From Bacteroidia bacterium (GTDB lineage: Bacteria > Bacteroidota > Bacteroidia > Flavobacteriales > Flavobacteriaceae), in NCBI GenBank assembly GCA_030428865.1, contig JAUIEK010000008.1:46764-110763 (forward strand): 64,000 nucleotides of DNA, written 5' to 3'. A program made the translations under genes and the position numbers. Positions 45,148 to 53,828 of the stretch are shown here, piece by piece; the first letter of the stretch is position 1; each line of letters begins with the position of its first letter. The notes beneath the pieces were generated by a model, which saw nothing but the letters and a program-made list of their open reading frames with translations, had not been told where the DNA came from and searched no databases.

Positions 45148-45921
45148 TTCTATAAAGTAATCAAAGGCTTTTAATAGCCTAGAACCATACCAACTAAAAT
45201 ATTCTCCATTTACAAAAATCACTCGAGCGTTTTTAACGTGTGTATTTACTTCAGAAATATGTTCTTCTTTAAAAGGATAAGGTTCAGAAGAGAGTAAAAT
45301 AAGTTCTAATCCTTTTCTTTCTTTTAAGCTCTCGATAGTGATTTCAGGGTAACGTTTCACATCTGAAAACACATTTTTAAAATGGTTTAAGTCTAGTAAG
45401 TGATTAATGAACGTGTTTTTTCCTGCTACCATCCAAGGATCTTTCCAGATAAAGTAAGCCACTTCTTTAACAGGTCTGTTTTCTGTTTCTTTAAAAAAAG
45501 AAATCGCTTTACGTTGAATTTGATCAACTAAATCTTCAGCTTTCTTCATACAATTAAATAGCATTCCATACTGAACAATTAAGCTGTAAATATCTTCAAG
45601 AGAGGAAATGTCAGATACATGTGTTGGAGCTATCTTATTACATGTTTCAACAATTTCACGAGTGTTTTCTTCCTTGTTGCATAAAATGATATCTGGCTTC
45701 AACTCTTTTATCTTGTCAATTTTAATGCGTTTGGTTCCGCCAACCATTGACTTTGTTTTTCTGGCATAATTAGGATGAACACAAAATTTTGTAACACCAA
45801 CAACGAACTTATCCAAACCTAGATCAAATAATAACTCAGTTAAGCTTGGAACTAGGCACACAATTCTTCTTGGAGTAGTTTTTACAGTTAAATGATTTCC
45901 TAGTTGGTCTTGAATAGTCAT
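45127..45921 (-). CDS. Helical-backbone metal receptor (BtuF-like), apparently cytosolic
   Basis: 264 residues of the periplasmic-binding type III fold used by BtuF/FhuD-like receptors: [20 protein letters not shown] at the N-terminus, [44 protein letters not shown] and a final [15 protein letters not shown]. No signal peptide or lipobox is visible, unlike exported BtuF, so it may work in the cytoplasm or have another role. No ABC permease or ATPase for B12 is adjacent. Its start overlaps the pyrF stop by 4 nt. Confidence 0.85.
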   Translation of the reverse strand: MTIQDQLGNHLTVKTTPRRIVCLVPSLTELLFDLGLDKFVVGVTKFCVHPNYARKTKSMVGGTKRIKIDKIKELKPDIILCNKEENTREIVETCNKIAPTHVSDISSLEDIYSLIVQYGMLFNCMKKAEDLVDQIQRKAISFFKETENRPVKEVAYFIWKDPWMVAGKNTFINHLLDLNHFKNVFSDVKRYPEITIESLKERKGLELILLSSEPYPFKEEHISEVNTHVKNARVIFVNGEYFSWYGSRLLKAFDYFIELHKRLQ

Positions 45922-46736
45922 TGGTTTACAATAACATTTCTCATTTTTTGTTGCAATTCTTTTGCCTTCCCTGCAGCGGCTTGAGCGAAATCTTCTTGAT
46001 TAGAAGCGTAAATAATTCCTCTTGAAGAATTAATAAGTAAACCAATGTTATCTGTTATCCCATATTTACAAACTTCTTCTAAGCTTCCACCTTGTGCGCC
46101 AACACCAGGAATTAAAAGAAAAGACTTGGGTACAATTTTACGAATATCAGCTAAAAATGTAGCTTTTGTAGCTCCTACCACATACATTAGGTTTTCTGAG
46201 TTTTTCCAACTTTTAGAAGTCTCCAAAACATGTTTGTAAACTTCTTTTTTTTCAGAGATTTTTGTTTGAAAATCAAACGCCCCTTCATTAGAAGTCAATG
46301 CTAGAAGTATGCTGTGTTTATTTGGGAAACTTAAAAAAGGCTCAACAGAATCTTTGCCCATATAAGGAGCAACAGTAATACTATCAAATTGTAAATCTTC
46401 GAAAAAAGCCTTTGCATACATGCTTGATGTATTACCAATATCACCCCTTTTAGCATCAGCTATTGTGAAAACTTCAGGGTGTTTTTCATTTATATATTGA
46501 ATTGTCCTTTCTAATGATTTCCAGCCTGCTAATCCATAGGCTTCGTAAAAAGCCGTATTAGGCTTATAAGCAACACACAAATGATGAGTTGCATCAATAA
46601 TAGCTTTATTAAATGCAAAAATAGGATCTTCCTCGATCAATAAAAAAGAAGGTATTTTATCTAGATCAGGATCAAGACCAATGCATAAAAATGACTGTTT
46701 TTTCTTAATTTGATTAACAAGTTCTTGTGTAGACAT
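45918..46736 (-). CDS. pyrF: Orotidine-5'-phosphate decarboxylase (group 2)
   Basis: 272 residues. Last step of UMP synthesis. Group 2 PyrF (longer than the E. coli type): [14 protein letters not shown], the catalytic [19 protein letters not shown] with Lys and Asp residues, [11 protein letters not shown] and [14 protein letters not shown] barrel enzyme, cytoplasmic. Upstream of and overlapping the metal-receptor gene by 4 nt, thus likely one transcript. Confidence 0.96.
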   Translation of the reverse strand: MSTQELVNQIKKKQSFLCIGLDPDLDKIPSFLLIEEDPIFAFNKAIIDATHHLCVAYKPNTAFYEAYGLAGWKSLERTIQYINEKHPEVFTIADAKRGDIGNTSSMYAKAFFEDLQFDSITVAPYMGKDSVEPFLSFPNKHSILLALTSNEGAFDFQTKISEKKEVYKHVLETSKSWKNSENLMYVVGATKATFLADIRKIVPKSFLLIPGVGAQGGSLEEVCKYGITDNIGLLINSSRGIIYASNQEDFAQAAAGKAKELQQKMRNVIVNQ

Positions 46737-46785
46737 ATGAAGCTATAAAAGTTTTGTAAAGATACCTTTTTTTGATGCTTTCTAG

Positions 46786-46793
46786 TATCTTTG
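46786..46793 (+). promoter_or_regulatory. Promoter -7 box of the permease operon
   Basis: TATCTTTG; transcription would begin near 46800, only about 9 nt before the ATG at 46809, which supports that start over an upstream TTG. Confidence 0.55.
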
Positions 46794-46808
46794 TTTGAGT
46801 CTGAGCTT

Positions 46809-47885
46809 ATGTTTGTATATTTTTTAAACAGATTGATGTATGGTTTATTTACTCTTTTTGGAGTTGTAACCGTTATTTTTTTATTGTTTTCTGTTCTGCC
46901 GGGTGATCCTGCTAGAATGATGATGGGGCAGAGAGAAGACTCCGAGCAGCTCAAATCAATCCGAAAAAAATATGGATTTGATCAGCCAAAAACAACTCAA
47001 TATCTCTATTATTTAAATGACTTATCTCCTATATCTTTTCATAGTAAAAATAAAGATAGCTATACTAATTTAGCCACGAATAAATATGAATACTCTAAGC
47101 TTTTTAGAATAGGAGAAGTTATTGTTGTTTTGAAGTTTCCACATTTACGAGATTCTTTTCAAAAAAATGGAAAGAGCGTTTCTCAAGTTTTGTCAGAAAC
47201 GTTGCCTAATACAGCTATTTTAGCAATAGCAAGCATTGTCATAGCTATTAGTATTGGAATAATTTTAGGAATTTTTTCTGCATTGTTTAAAGACACTTGG
47301 TTTGATCGATTTATTAGTATTGTTAGTACCTTAGGGATGAGTGTGCCTTCTTTTTTCTCAGCAATTCTCGTTGCTTGGTTTTTTGGTTTTGTCTTGCACG
47401 AGTTTACAGGTTTAGAAATGACAGGAAGTCTATACGAAGTTGATGATTTTGGAGAAGGGCAATATATTCAGCTAAAAAATTTGGTGTTGCCTGCATTTGT
47501 TTTAGGAATAAGGCCTCTAGCAGTTATTATTCAATTAATGAGAACCTCGTTATTAGAAGTTTTAAATCAAGATTATGTAAGAACAGCAAAAGCTAAAGGA
47601 CTAAGCACGTATCGTGTAATAAAAAGTCATGCATTAAAAAATGCACTAAACCCAGTAATTACAGCAGTTTCTGGCTGGTTTGCATCTATGTTGGCAGGAG
47701 CCGTTTTTGTAGAGTATATATTCAATTGGAATGGGCTAGGAAAAGAGATTGTTAATGCGTTAAATACGTTAGATTTACCTATAATTATGGGAAGTGTTTT
47801 GGTAATCGCTACTTTGTTTATTTTAATAAACATTTTAGTAGATGTTTTATATAGTTGGTTAGATCCTAGAGTTAGATTACAATGA
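46809..47885 (+). CDS. Oligopeptide/dipeptide-type ABC transporter permease (DppB/OppB-like)
   Basis: 358 residues from ATG 46809. Starts with a membrane helix and FSVLPGDPARMMMG, the N-terminal hallmark of OppB/DppB permeases. A soluble insertion follows at about residues 60-120. The BPD_transp_1 domain has five helices and the EAA loop DYVRTAKAKGLSTYRVIKSHALKN. Inner membrane component of a peptide or nickel-type importer; the DppC, DppD/F and binding-protein genes are not in the window. Its stop overlaps the next gene by 4 nt. Confidence 0.9.
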   Translation: MFVYFLNRLMYGLFTLFGVVTVIFLLFSVLPGDPARMMMGQREDSEQLKSIRKKYGFDQPKTTQYLYYLNDLSPISFHSKNKDSYTNLATNKYEYSKLFRIGEVIVVLKFPHLRDSFQKNGKSVSQVLSETLPNTAILAIASIVIAISIGIILGIFSALFKDTWFDRFISIVSTLGMSVPSFFSAILVAWFFGFVLHEFTGLEMTGSLYEVDDFGEGQYIQLKNLVLPAFVLGIRPLAVIIQLMRTSLLEVLNQDYVRTAKAKGLSTYRVIKSHALKNALNPVITAVSGWFASMLAGAVFVEYIFNWNGLGKEIVNALNTLDLPIIMGSVLVIATLFILINILVDVLYSWLDPRVRLQ

Positions 47886-48382
47886 GAAAAAGTGTTTTAT
47901 ACATATTATTGTTAAGTGTGTTTTTAGTAAGTTGTAGCAAGCCTACAGAATTTACAGAAGAAGCAAAAAAAGAAAAAGTAGTAGATTATGAGGGGAATGA
48001 AGTTGCTTTTGAGCAAATCTTAGAGAAACATCAAGGTAAAAAAATGTTGATTAATGTATGGGCATCTTGGTGTAAAGATTGTGTGGTTGCCTTACCTAAG
48101 GTAAAGCAATTTCAAAAAGAAAACCCAGAAATTGATTATGTTTTTTTATCATTAGATAAATCAATAGGGAGCTGGAAGAAAGGAGTTTCAAGATTTCAAA
48201 CTCAAGGAGATCATTACTTTTTAAAAGAAGGAAAAAAAGGAAACCTTGGTAAGTTTTTAAAAATTAGCTGGATTCCAAGATATATTGTGGTAGACGAAAC
48301 AGGAAATATTACACTTTTTAAGGCTATAGAAATTACAGATAAAAATATTGAAGAGGCTCTAAAAGGAGAAGCTTCTTACTAA
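47882..48382 (+). CDS. TlpA-like thioredoxin lipoprotein
   Basis: 166 residues. Lipoprotein signal (LSVFLVSCSK, Cys18). Thioredoxin domain with active site WASWCKDCVVALP (CxxC) and the cis-proline loop ISWIPRYIVVDE. Periplasmic thiol-disulfide exchange, membrane-anchored by lipid. Part of a tight run permease-TlpA-tpiA-prmA. Confidence 0.9.
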   Translation: MRKSVLYILLLSVFLVSCSKPTEFTEEAKKEKVVDYEGNEVAFEQILEKHQGKKMLINVWASWCKDCVVALPKVKQFQKENPEIDYVFLSLDKSIGSWKKGVSRFQTQGDHYFLKEGKKGNLGKFLKISWIPRYIVVDETGNITLFKAIEITDKNIEEALKGEASY

Positions 48383-48398
48383 AAACATAAAATAAAAT

Positions 48399-49154
48399 AT
48401 GAGAAAACATATTGTTGCTGGTAATTGGAAAATGAATAAAAATGCAACGGAGACAAAAGCATTACTTTCAGACGTAAAGTCTTCTTTAGGTCAATTAAAT
48501 TCATCTAAGCGAATAATCGTTGCTCCACCTTATACAAGTTTATTTGTGGCAAAGGAAAGCGCAAAAGATTCTTTATTAGAAGTTGCAGCTCAAAACATGC
48601 ATCAATCTAATAGTGGAGCTTTTACAGGAGAAATTTCGGCAGATATGTTGATAGATATAGGTGTTAATATAGTTATTCTGGGTCATTCTGAAAGAAGGGC
48701 TTATTTTGGAGAAAATGATGAAATCTTGAGAGAAAAAGTAAATACAGCACTAGCGAATGGTTTAGAAATTATCTTTTGTTTTGGAGAATTGTTAGAAGAT
48801 AGGATAGCAAATAATCATTTTCATGTTGTAGAACAACAACTTACAAATGTTCTATTTCATTTAAAAGAAGATGACTGGAAAAAAATTATTTTAGCTTACG
48901 AACCTGTTTGGGCTATTGGAACAGGAGAAACAGCAACTCCCGATCAAGCCCAAGAAATGCATCAATTTATACGAAAACTGATAACAAAGCAATATTCTGA
49001 TTCTTTGGCAAATGAAGTTTCGATTTTATATGGAGGAAGCGTGAAGCCTTCTAATGCTAAAGAAATCTTTTCAAAACCAGATGTTGATGGAGGCTTAATT
49101 GGGGGCGCATCATTGCAAGCTGGTGATTTTATGGCCATTGTTGACGCATTTTGA
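48399..49154 (+). CDS. tpiA: Triosephosphate isomerase
   Basis: 251 residues. Interconverts dihydroxyacetone phosphate and glyceraldehyde-3-phosphate in glycolysis. Catalytic Lys in GNWKMN (about residue 10), His in LGHSERRAYFGE and Glu in AYEPVWAIGTGE; phosphate loop SILYGGSVKPSNA. Cytoplasmic TIM barrel. 16 nt after the TlpA gene and 3 nt before prmA. Confidence 0.97.
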   Translation: MRKHIVAGNWKMNKNATETKALLSDVKSSLGQLNSSKRIIVAPPYTSLFVAKESAKDSLLEVAAQNMHQSNSGAFTGEISADMLIDIGVNIVILGHSERRAYFGENDEILREKVNTALANGLEIIFCFGELLEDRIANNHFHVVEQQLTNVLFHLKEDDWKKIILAYEPVWAIGTGETATPDQAQEMHQFIRKLITKQYSDSLANEVSILYGGSVKPSNAKEIFSKPDVDGGLIGGASLQAGDFMAIVDAF

Positions 49155-49157
49155 TTT

Positions 49158-49994
49158 ATGAATACGAGTTATATAGAGTATATTTTTAAAGTGTCATCTA
49201 AAGATTCAGCTGTCGAAATTTTGATAGCAGAATTGGGCGCGTTAGGTTTTGAAAGTTTTGTTGAAACAGAAGAAGGCGTTACTGCATATATTCAAAAAAA
49301 AGATTGGCACTCAACCATTCTTAATGAAGTTTTTATCTTAAATTCAGGAGAATTTGAAATCACTTTTTCTTACGAGGAGATAGAACAAACAAATTGGAAT
49401 ATTGAGTGGGAAAAGAATTTTAATCCAATTCAGGTTGATAAAAAAGTAAGTGTTAGAGCACCTTTTCATGAAAATCCAAATCTTGAATATGATATTGTAA
49501 TTGAGCCAAAAATGAGTTTTGGTACAGGACATCATGAAACAACTCACATGATGATTCAGCAAATGCTTCAAATGGATTTAAAAAATAAAAAATTGCTAGA
49601 TATGGGCTGTGGTACAGGGATACTAGCCATTTTTTCAGAAATGAAAGGAGCGAAACCAATTGATGCGATTGATATTGATGAATGGTGTTACAAAAATTCA
49701 CTAGAAAATATTGATAGAAATAAAAGTAAAAGCATCACAGTTTATCAAGGCGATGTGGAGTTGATAGCAACAAGTAAAAGCTACGATATAATTCTAGCTA
49801 ATATTAATAGAAATATTTTGTTGGCGGATATGAAACAATACACCAATTCTTTAACTGAAAATGGATTATTATTGCTGAGCGGTTTCTACAAATCTGATAT
49901 CCCAATAATTGATAAAGAAGCTTCAAATAATGGTTTAAAGCTTGTTAATATGATTGAAAGAAACAAATGGGTATCTTTGCAATATCAAAAATAG
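49158..49994 (+). CDS. prmA: Ribosomal protein L11 methyltransferase
   Basis: 278 residues. Trimethylates ribosomal protein L11. N-terminal substrate-recognition domain, then PKMSFGTGHHETTHMM (typical PrmA linker) and SAM motif LLDMGCGTGILAIFSEMKGA, with ILANINRNILL as the NxN-type catalytic region. Length normal. Its 3' part also contains the clpS promoter box. Confidence 0.95.
   Translation: MNTSYIEYIFKVSSKDSAVEILIAELGALGFESFVETEEGVTAYIQKKDWHSTILNEVFILNSGEFEITFSYEEIEQTNWNIEWEKNFNPIQVDKKVSVRAPFHENPNLEYDIVIEPKMSFGTGHHETTHMMIQQMLQMDLKNKKLLDMGCGTGILAIFSEMKGAKPIDAIDIDEWCYKNSLENIDRNKSKSITVYQGDVELIATSKSYDIILANINRNILLADMKQYTNSLTENGLLLLSGFYKSDIPIIDKEASNNGLKLVNMIERNKWVSLQYQK
49971..49978 (+). promoter_or_regulatory. 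Possible clpS promoter -7 box inside prmA
   Basis: TATCTTTG within the last codons of prmA, 41 bp before the clpS ATG. Confidence 0.4.
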
Positions 49995-50019
49995 ATTTCG
50001 AAAATCAATTATAGGTTTT

Positions 50020-50295
50020 ATGAGTACTATAGAAAAGATTCAAGAAGAGATAGAGGTGTTAACTCAAGAAACAAATCAACATGAAATTGTTCTGTTTAAT
50101 GATGATGTACATACGTTTGATTATGTAATTGATTCGTTAATCGATGTGTGCGATCATACGATAGAACAAGCGGAACAATGTACTTGGTTAGTGCATTACA
50201 AAGGGAAATGCACGGTAAAAACAGGAGAGTTAAATGATTTAAAGTCTAGGTGTTCTAAATTACTTGATTTAGGGCTTTCTGCAGAGCTTGTTTAG
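50020..50295 (+). CDS. clpS: ATP-dependent Clp protease adaptor ClpS
   Basis: 91 residues from ATG 50020 (MSTIEKIQEEIEV); a longer start inside prmA has no support. Delivers N-degron substrates to ClpAP-type protease. ClpS core: EIVLFNDDVHTFDYVIDSL with the Asn-Asp-Asp substrate-binding pocket, and EQAEQCTWLVHYKGKCTVKTG. Its stop is 1 nt before the next ATG. Confidence 0.95.
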   Translation: MSTIEKIQEEIEVLTQETNQHEIVLFNDDVHTFDYVIDSLIDVCDHTIEQAEQCTWLVHYKGKCTVKTGELNDLKSRCSKLLDLGLSAELV

Positions 50296-50296
50296 C

Positions 50297-50566
50297 ATGG
50301 AGAACGTTCTTAAATATTTTGAATTTTCTACTTTTTTTGATGATAAGTCAAATACATTCTCCGGCTCTATTGCTTTTTCAGAGGTAAATCAACACCATTT
50401 TTTAATTTTTGAAAAAATAAATAATGAGTTTAATTTGTATATAACTCGCTATGAAGAGAAGCATCAAATAGGAAAAGAAAAACCAGAAGTAATTGAGTTA
50501 TTAATTAGTAATTACGATAAAAGTTTGCCAGAGCATAGAATTATGCTTAGAAAGTATTTAGAATAA
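50297..50566 (+). CDS. Small hypothetical protein after clpS
   Basis: 89 residues from ATG 50297 (MENVLKYFEFSTFFDD). Soluble, rich in Phe/Glu/Asn, beta-strand-like in the middle (HHFLIFEKINNEFNLYITRYEE). Family not recognised. One nt after the clpS stop, then a terminator, so it is the last gene of the tpiA-prmA-clpS run. Confidence 0.7.
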   Translation: MENVLKYFEFSTFFDDKSNTFSGSIAFSEVNQHHFLIFEKINNEFNLYITRYEEKHQIGKEKPEVIELLISNYDKSLPEHRIMLRKYLE

Positions 50567-50598
50567 AAAAGTCCATCAAAATTTTGATGGACTTTTTT
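50565..50598. terminator. Terminator between the clpS operon and tRNA-Arg
   Basis: AAGTCCATCAAAATTTTGATGGACTT is an almost perfect palindrome flanked by A- and T-runs; serves both strands. Confidence 0.9.
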
Positions 50599-50599
50599 G

Positions 50600-50673
50600 T
50601 GACTCCGGCAGGATTCAAACCTGCAACCTCTTGAGCCGTAATCAAGTGCTCTATTCAGTTAAGCTACGGAGCC
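50600..50673 (-). tRNA. tRNA-Arg (anticodon ACG)
   Basis: 74-nt cloverleaf. Acceptor GGCTCCG/CGGAGTC (one G-U pair), D-arm GCTT..GAGC, anticodon stem CTTGA/TCAAG with loop TTACGGC (ACG), T-arm GCAGGTTTGAATCCTGC. CCA not encoded. Confidence 0.93.
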
Positions 50674-50739
50674 TTTTGGCTATTGCGGGTGCAAATATAA
50701 GTTCTTTCTATTAAATTAGAAAAGGATTGTATTCTATAT

Positions 50740-50940
50740 TTAGCTTTTGTCCAAAATTTTTAAGGCTTGTTCTTTGTCTATGTTTAAGATATATACTTCT
50801 GCCAAGTTGTTAGAAATTTCATAGGCAACAATGGTGTCTTCTTTTATGATAGCAGATATTCCGTTTTCATCTAAGAAGTTTTTTATTCTTCTTGCTTCCA
50901 TTTTATTGCCAGAGTATATTTTAACATGCTTTAATTCCAT
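50740..50940 (-). CDS. DUF2007 small protein
   Basis: 66 residues. DUF2007 ('putative signal transducing protein') fold: HVKIYSGNKMEARRIKNFLDENGISAIIKED at the start and LAEVYILNIDKEQALKIL at the end, a ferredoxin-like beta-alpha-beta pattern. Function not established. Immediately downstream (2 nt) of the small basic ORF at 50943-51098, so both are probably one transcript. Confidence 0.85.
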   Translation of the reverse strand: MELKHVKIYSGNKMEARRIKNFLDENGISAIIKEDTIVAYEISNNLAEVYILNIDKEQALKILDKS

Positions 50941-50942
50941 TT

Positions 50943-51098
50943 TTAATCGAGTGATTTTAAGGTTACATACGCTCTCCAGCCGATGATAATTAACTGAAGC
51001 TTTGAGGCTTTAGATAAATCTAGATTCTTTTTTGAATAGGAAGGAAATAATAGTCTATTCAATTTGGCTAAAAGTTTGAAAAACTGCTTTTTCATCAT
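50943..51098 (-). CDS. Short basic conserved-type protein
   Basis: 51 residues from ATG 51098, or 50 from ATG 51095 (MKKQFFKLLAKLNRLLFPSY). It shows a basic amphipathic N-terminal half, a central LDLSKASKLQLIIIGWRAYV stretch and the ending TLKSLD. Similar 50-residue proteins occur in flavobacteria, where databases often mislabel them as SsrA-binding protein; they lack SmpB features. Too short for usual length cut-offs. Two nt from the DUF2007 gene on the same strand. Confidence 0.7.
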   Translation of the reverse strand: MMKKQFFKLLAKLNRLLFPSYSKKNLDLSKASKLQLIIIGWRAYVTLKSLD

Positions 51099-51130
51099 AG
51101 GTGGTTCTGAATCAAATATAATGAAAAACA

Positions 51131-51165
51131 GTTAGTAGGCGGAGTTTACAACTCCGCGCTAACTA
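51131..51165. repeat. REP-like hairpin
   Basis: GCGGAGTT TAC AACTCCGC forms a perfect 8-bp GC-rich stem, extended by outer GTTAG/CTAAC pairs with a short internal bulge. Much more GC-rich than its surroundings; not followed by a T-run. Such short palindromes are often REP elements of IS200-like (RAYT) transposases. Confidence 0.6.
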
Positions 51166-51584
51166 ATAAGTTGGTTAATTGAGTTTTATTCTGAATTCTT
51201 AGAACAGAATAGAGATTAAGAATACTGCTAATTCCAGAAATTTAAGTATGAGTGAAATCATTTTTAATTAAGGGTTTTTAAGTTGTTTTTTAATAATATT
51301 CCGGAATTGTTTATTCGAATATAAAATGAAAGAAGGCTTTCATCCTAATAAAAACCTATAAAAAGATGAAATTGATTTATAAAAACAAACTAAATAATTG
51401 TTTTTTATTTTTTATAATAACATTATTTACTACGTTTTAATTGTTTTTTTTAATAAAAATTCGCGTTATTATTTATAAGTGTAATAAATTAAAGGCTTTT
51501 TTATTTTTTTTCTAGAAAAAATTACTTCAAACGAACTTGTTTTATTTCAATCCATCTTTTTGAAATTGTATTTAGGAATGTTTC

Positions 51585-51592
51585 TATCTTCG
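51585..51592 (+). promoter_or_regulatory. Promoter -7 box of the antiporter gene
   Basis: TATCTTCG, 16 bp before the GTG start; a close match to TAnnTTTG. Confidence 0.5.
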
Positions 51593-51608
51593 CACACAAA
51601 TCTAGAAA

Positions 51609-52544
51609 GTGAATTTTTTATTTATCATATTAGGGTTTGTATTATTAATCTGCGGTGGAACTTGGTTGTTAAAATCGGCCGTTTCTATTTCTTTAAAGTT
51701 ACAGATTCCTAAAATTATTGTTGGAATGACTGTTGTTTCTTTTGCTACCTCTGCACCAGAACTCATTGTTAGTGTTCGCTCTGCTGTTAGCGGTTTTTCA
51801 GATTTAGCATTAGGAAATGTTATGGGATCCAATATTGCCAATTTAGGATTGGTGTTAGGGATTACTCTTTTAATAGCCAAAATTGATGTTCAAAAGAGTT
51901 TTTATGCTACAGATTGGCCTGTAATGATGGTAGCTACGGCTCTATTTACCTTTTTTATTTTTAGTGATGCAGAGATTAGTCGATTAGAAGGAATTATTCT
52001 TTTTAGCTGCTTGATTCTGATTCTGATTTATCTATTACGATTTCAAAAACAAGCTGTAGTGGACGAAATGCCTGAGGATGACGAATTATTGCCAAATTAT
52101 AAAACATTTGCGTTTCTTGTTATAGGATCAATTGGTCTTTGGGGAGGTTCAGAACTACTCATTAACGGTGCTACATCTCTAGCAAAATGTTTTGGAGTGA
52201 GTGAACGGTTAATTGCAGTAACAATTGTCTCTGTTGGAACCAGTATTCCTGAGCTTGCAGCATCTATTATAGCTGTTGTTAAACAAGAAAAGGCAATCTC
52301 TTTAGGAAACTTAATCGGTTCTAATATGTTTAACATTTTGGCTGTTTTAGGAATTACAGCTATGATAACTCCAATCGAAGTAAAAGATTTTGTATTGTTA
52401 ACAAATGATATTTATTGGGTAATCGGAATTTCTTTCTTGGTACTTCCACTAGTTTTCTTCCCTAAGAATTTACGGTTAGATTGGAAAGATGGTATAATAC
52501 TTTTGATTTGTTACTCGTTATTTTTATATAAAACTATTTTATAA
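51609..52544 (+). CDS. Calcium/sodium antiporter (CaCA family)
   Basis: 311 residues starting at a GTG. Ten membrane helices in two inverted repeats, each with the alpha-motif: VGMTVVSFATSAPELIVSV with GNVMGSNIANLGLVLG in the first, and VTIVSVGTSIPELAASI with GNLIGSNMFNILAVLG in the second. An acidic loop (VVDEMPEDDELLP) joins them. YrbG-like K+-independent Na+/Ca2+ exchanger of the inner membrane. Confidence 0.95.
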   Translation: MNFLFIILGFVLLICGGTWLLKSAVSISLKLQIPKIIVGMTVVSFATSAPELIVSVRSAVSGFSDLALGNVMGSNIANLGLVLGITLLIAKIDVQKSFYATDWPVMMVATALFTFFIFSDAEISRLEGIILFSCLILILIYLLRFQKQAVVDEMPEDDELLPNYKTFAFLVIGSIGLWGGSELLINGATSLAKCFGVSERLIAVTIVSVGTSIPELAASIIAVVKQEKAISLGNLIGSNMFNILAVLGITAMITPIEVKDFVLLTNDIYWVIGISFLVLPLVFFPKNLRLDWKDGIILLICYSLFLYKTIL

Positions 52545-52579
52545 AAAAAGGAGGAGATTTTAATCTCCTCCTTTTTTTA
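52543..52579. terminator. Terminator between the antiporter and glutamine synthetase genes
   Basis: AAAAAGGAGGAGAT/ATCTCCTCCTTTTT stem, TTTTA loop, T-run in both directions; genes converge here. Confidence 0.9.
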
Positions 52580-52596
52580 CCCTAATTTATTATAAA

Positions 52597-53607
52597 TTAA
52601 ACATTTGCAGTTTTTACGGTTTCAACTATTTTACCTGCTACTTTATATGGATCTGCGTTAGAAGCCGGTCTACGATCTTCTAACCAACCTTTCCATCCTT
52701 TTTCTACTGTAATAATAGGAATTCGAATAGAAGCACCTCTATCAGAAACACCATAGCTAAAATCATTTATTGAAGCTGTTTCGTGTAATCCTGTTAAGCG
52801 TTCATCATTAAACTCTCCATAAACAGCGATGTGTTCTTTGGTTACTGGTCTAAAAGCTTCACAAACTTTTTCGTAAATCTCTTTGCTACCACAAGTTCTT
52901 AATAATGAGTTTGAAAAGTTAGCATGCATCCCTGATCCATTCCAATCTCCTTTAATCGGTTTTGGATGATACTCAATATAATAACCATAATCTTCTGTTA
53001 ATCGATCTAGTAAATAACGAGCTATCCAAACTTGATCTCCCGCATTTTTAGCTCCTTTTGCAAAAATTTGGAACTCCCATTGTCCACAAGCAACCTCTTG
53101 GTTGATTCCTTCAAAATTAATGCCTGCAGCAATACATAAATCAGCATGTTCTTCTACCAACTGACGTCCATGTGTATTTCTACCTCCAACAGAACAATAG
53201 TATAAACCTTGTGGGCCTGGATAACCCCCAACAGGAAACCCTAAAGGAAGTTGAGTAGCAGTATCCATTATAAAATACTCTTGTTCAAAGCCAAACCAAA
53301 AATCATTGTCATCATCATCAATCTTGGCTCTAGCATTCGTAGGATGCGGAGTTCCGTCAGGATTTAACACTTCAGTCATTACTAAGTACCCATCTTTTCT
53401 TGCAGGATCTGGAAAAATCGCTACAGGTTTTAGCAAACAGTCAGATGAGCCGCCTTCTGCTTGTTTGGTAGACGATCCATCAAAAGACCAAATAGGACAA
53501 TCTTCTAGTTTTCCACTAAAATTGTCTTCAACTTTAGTTTTACTTCTCATGTTTTGTGTTGGAAAATAACCATCCAACCAAATGTACTCTAATTTAGATT
53601 TGCTCAT
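52597..53607 (-). CDS. Glutamine synthetase, GSII (eukaryote-like) type
   Basis: 336 residues, the length of type II glutamine synthetases and much shorter than GSI (about 470). Beta-grasp domain with SFDGSSTKQAEGGSSDCLLKP, catalytic domain with EQEYFIMD, GINQEVACGQWEFQ and NGSGMHANFSNS, and the C-terminal RGASIRIPI with the ATP-binding RRP (EDRRPASNADPY). Makes glutamine from glutamate and ammonia. Own promoter (TATATTTG) upstream. Confidence 0.95.
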   Translation of the reverse strand: MSKSKLEYIWLDGYFPTQNMRSKTKVEDNFSGKLEDCPIWSFDGSSTKQAEGGSSDCLLKPVAIFPDPARKDGYLVMTEVLNPDGTPHPTNARAKIDDDDNDFWFGFEQEYFIMDTATQLPLGFPVGGYPGPQGLYYCSVGGRNTHGRQLVEEHADLCIAAGINFEGINQEVACGQWEFQIFAKGAKNAGDQVWIARYLLDRLTEDYGYYIEYHPKPIKGDWNGSGMHANFSNSLLRTCGSKEIYEKVCEAFRPVTKEHIAVYGEFNDERLTGLHETASINDFSYGVSDRGASIRIPIITVEKGWKGWLEDRRPASNADPYKVAGKIVETVKTANV

Positions 53608-53636
53608 TGTGTTGTTTTGAAATAGATGTTAGGTAC

Positions 53637-53644
53637 AAATATAA
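53637..53644 (-). promoter_or_regulatory. Glutamine synthetase promoter -7 box
   Basis: TATATTTG on the minus strand, 29 bp upstream of the ATG. Confidence 0.55.
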
Positions 53645-53828
53645 TTGAAATACTATTTCTTAATACATAAATTACATTGATTTAAAGCAAATTATTAAAG
53701 GTTTTATCCACAATTTTAATATTCGCAAAAAAAAGAATTTATAGATTTTTTTTACAAAAAAAACAGTTTAGATTTTACGAATTAATCAATTCAGTTTAGC
53801 CCTTTAAAAAACTAATTTTGAACTTAAT

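Larger units (their letters stand above)
51099..51608. other. Intergenic region before the antiporter gene
   Basis: 510 nt with no supported gene. It holds the REP-like hairpin at 51131-51165, then about 400 nt of very AT-rich sequence with poly-T/poly-A tracts, and a promoter box just before the antiporter gene. Confidence 0.6.
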
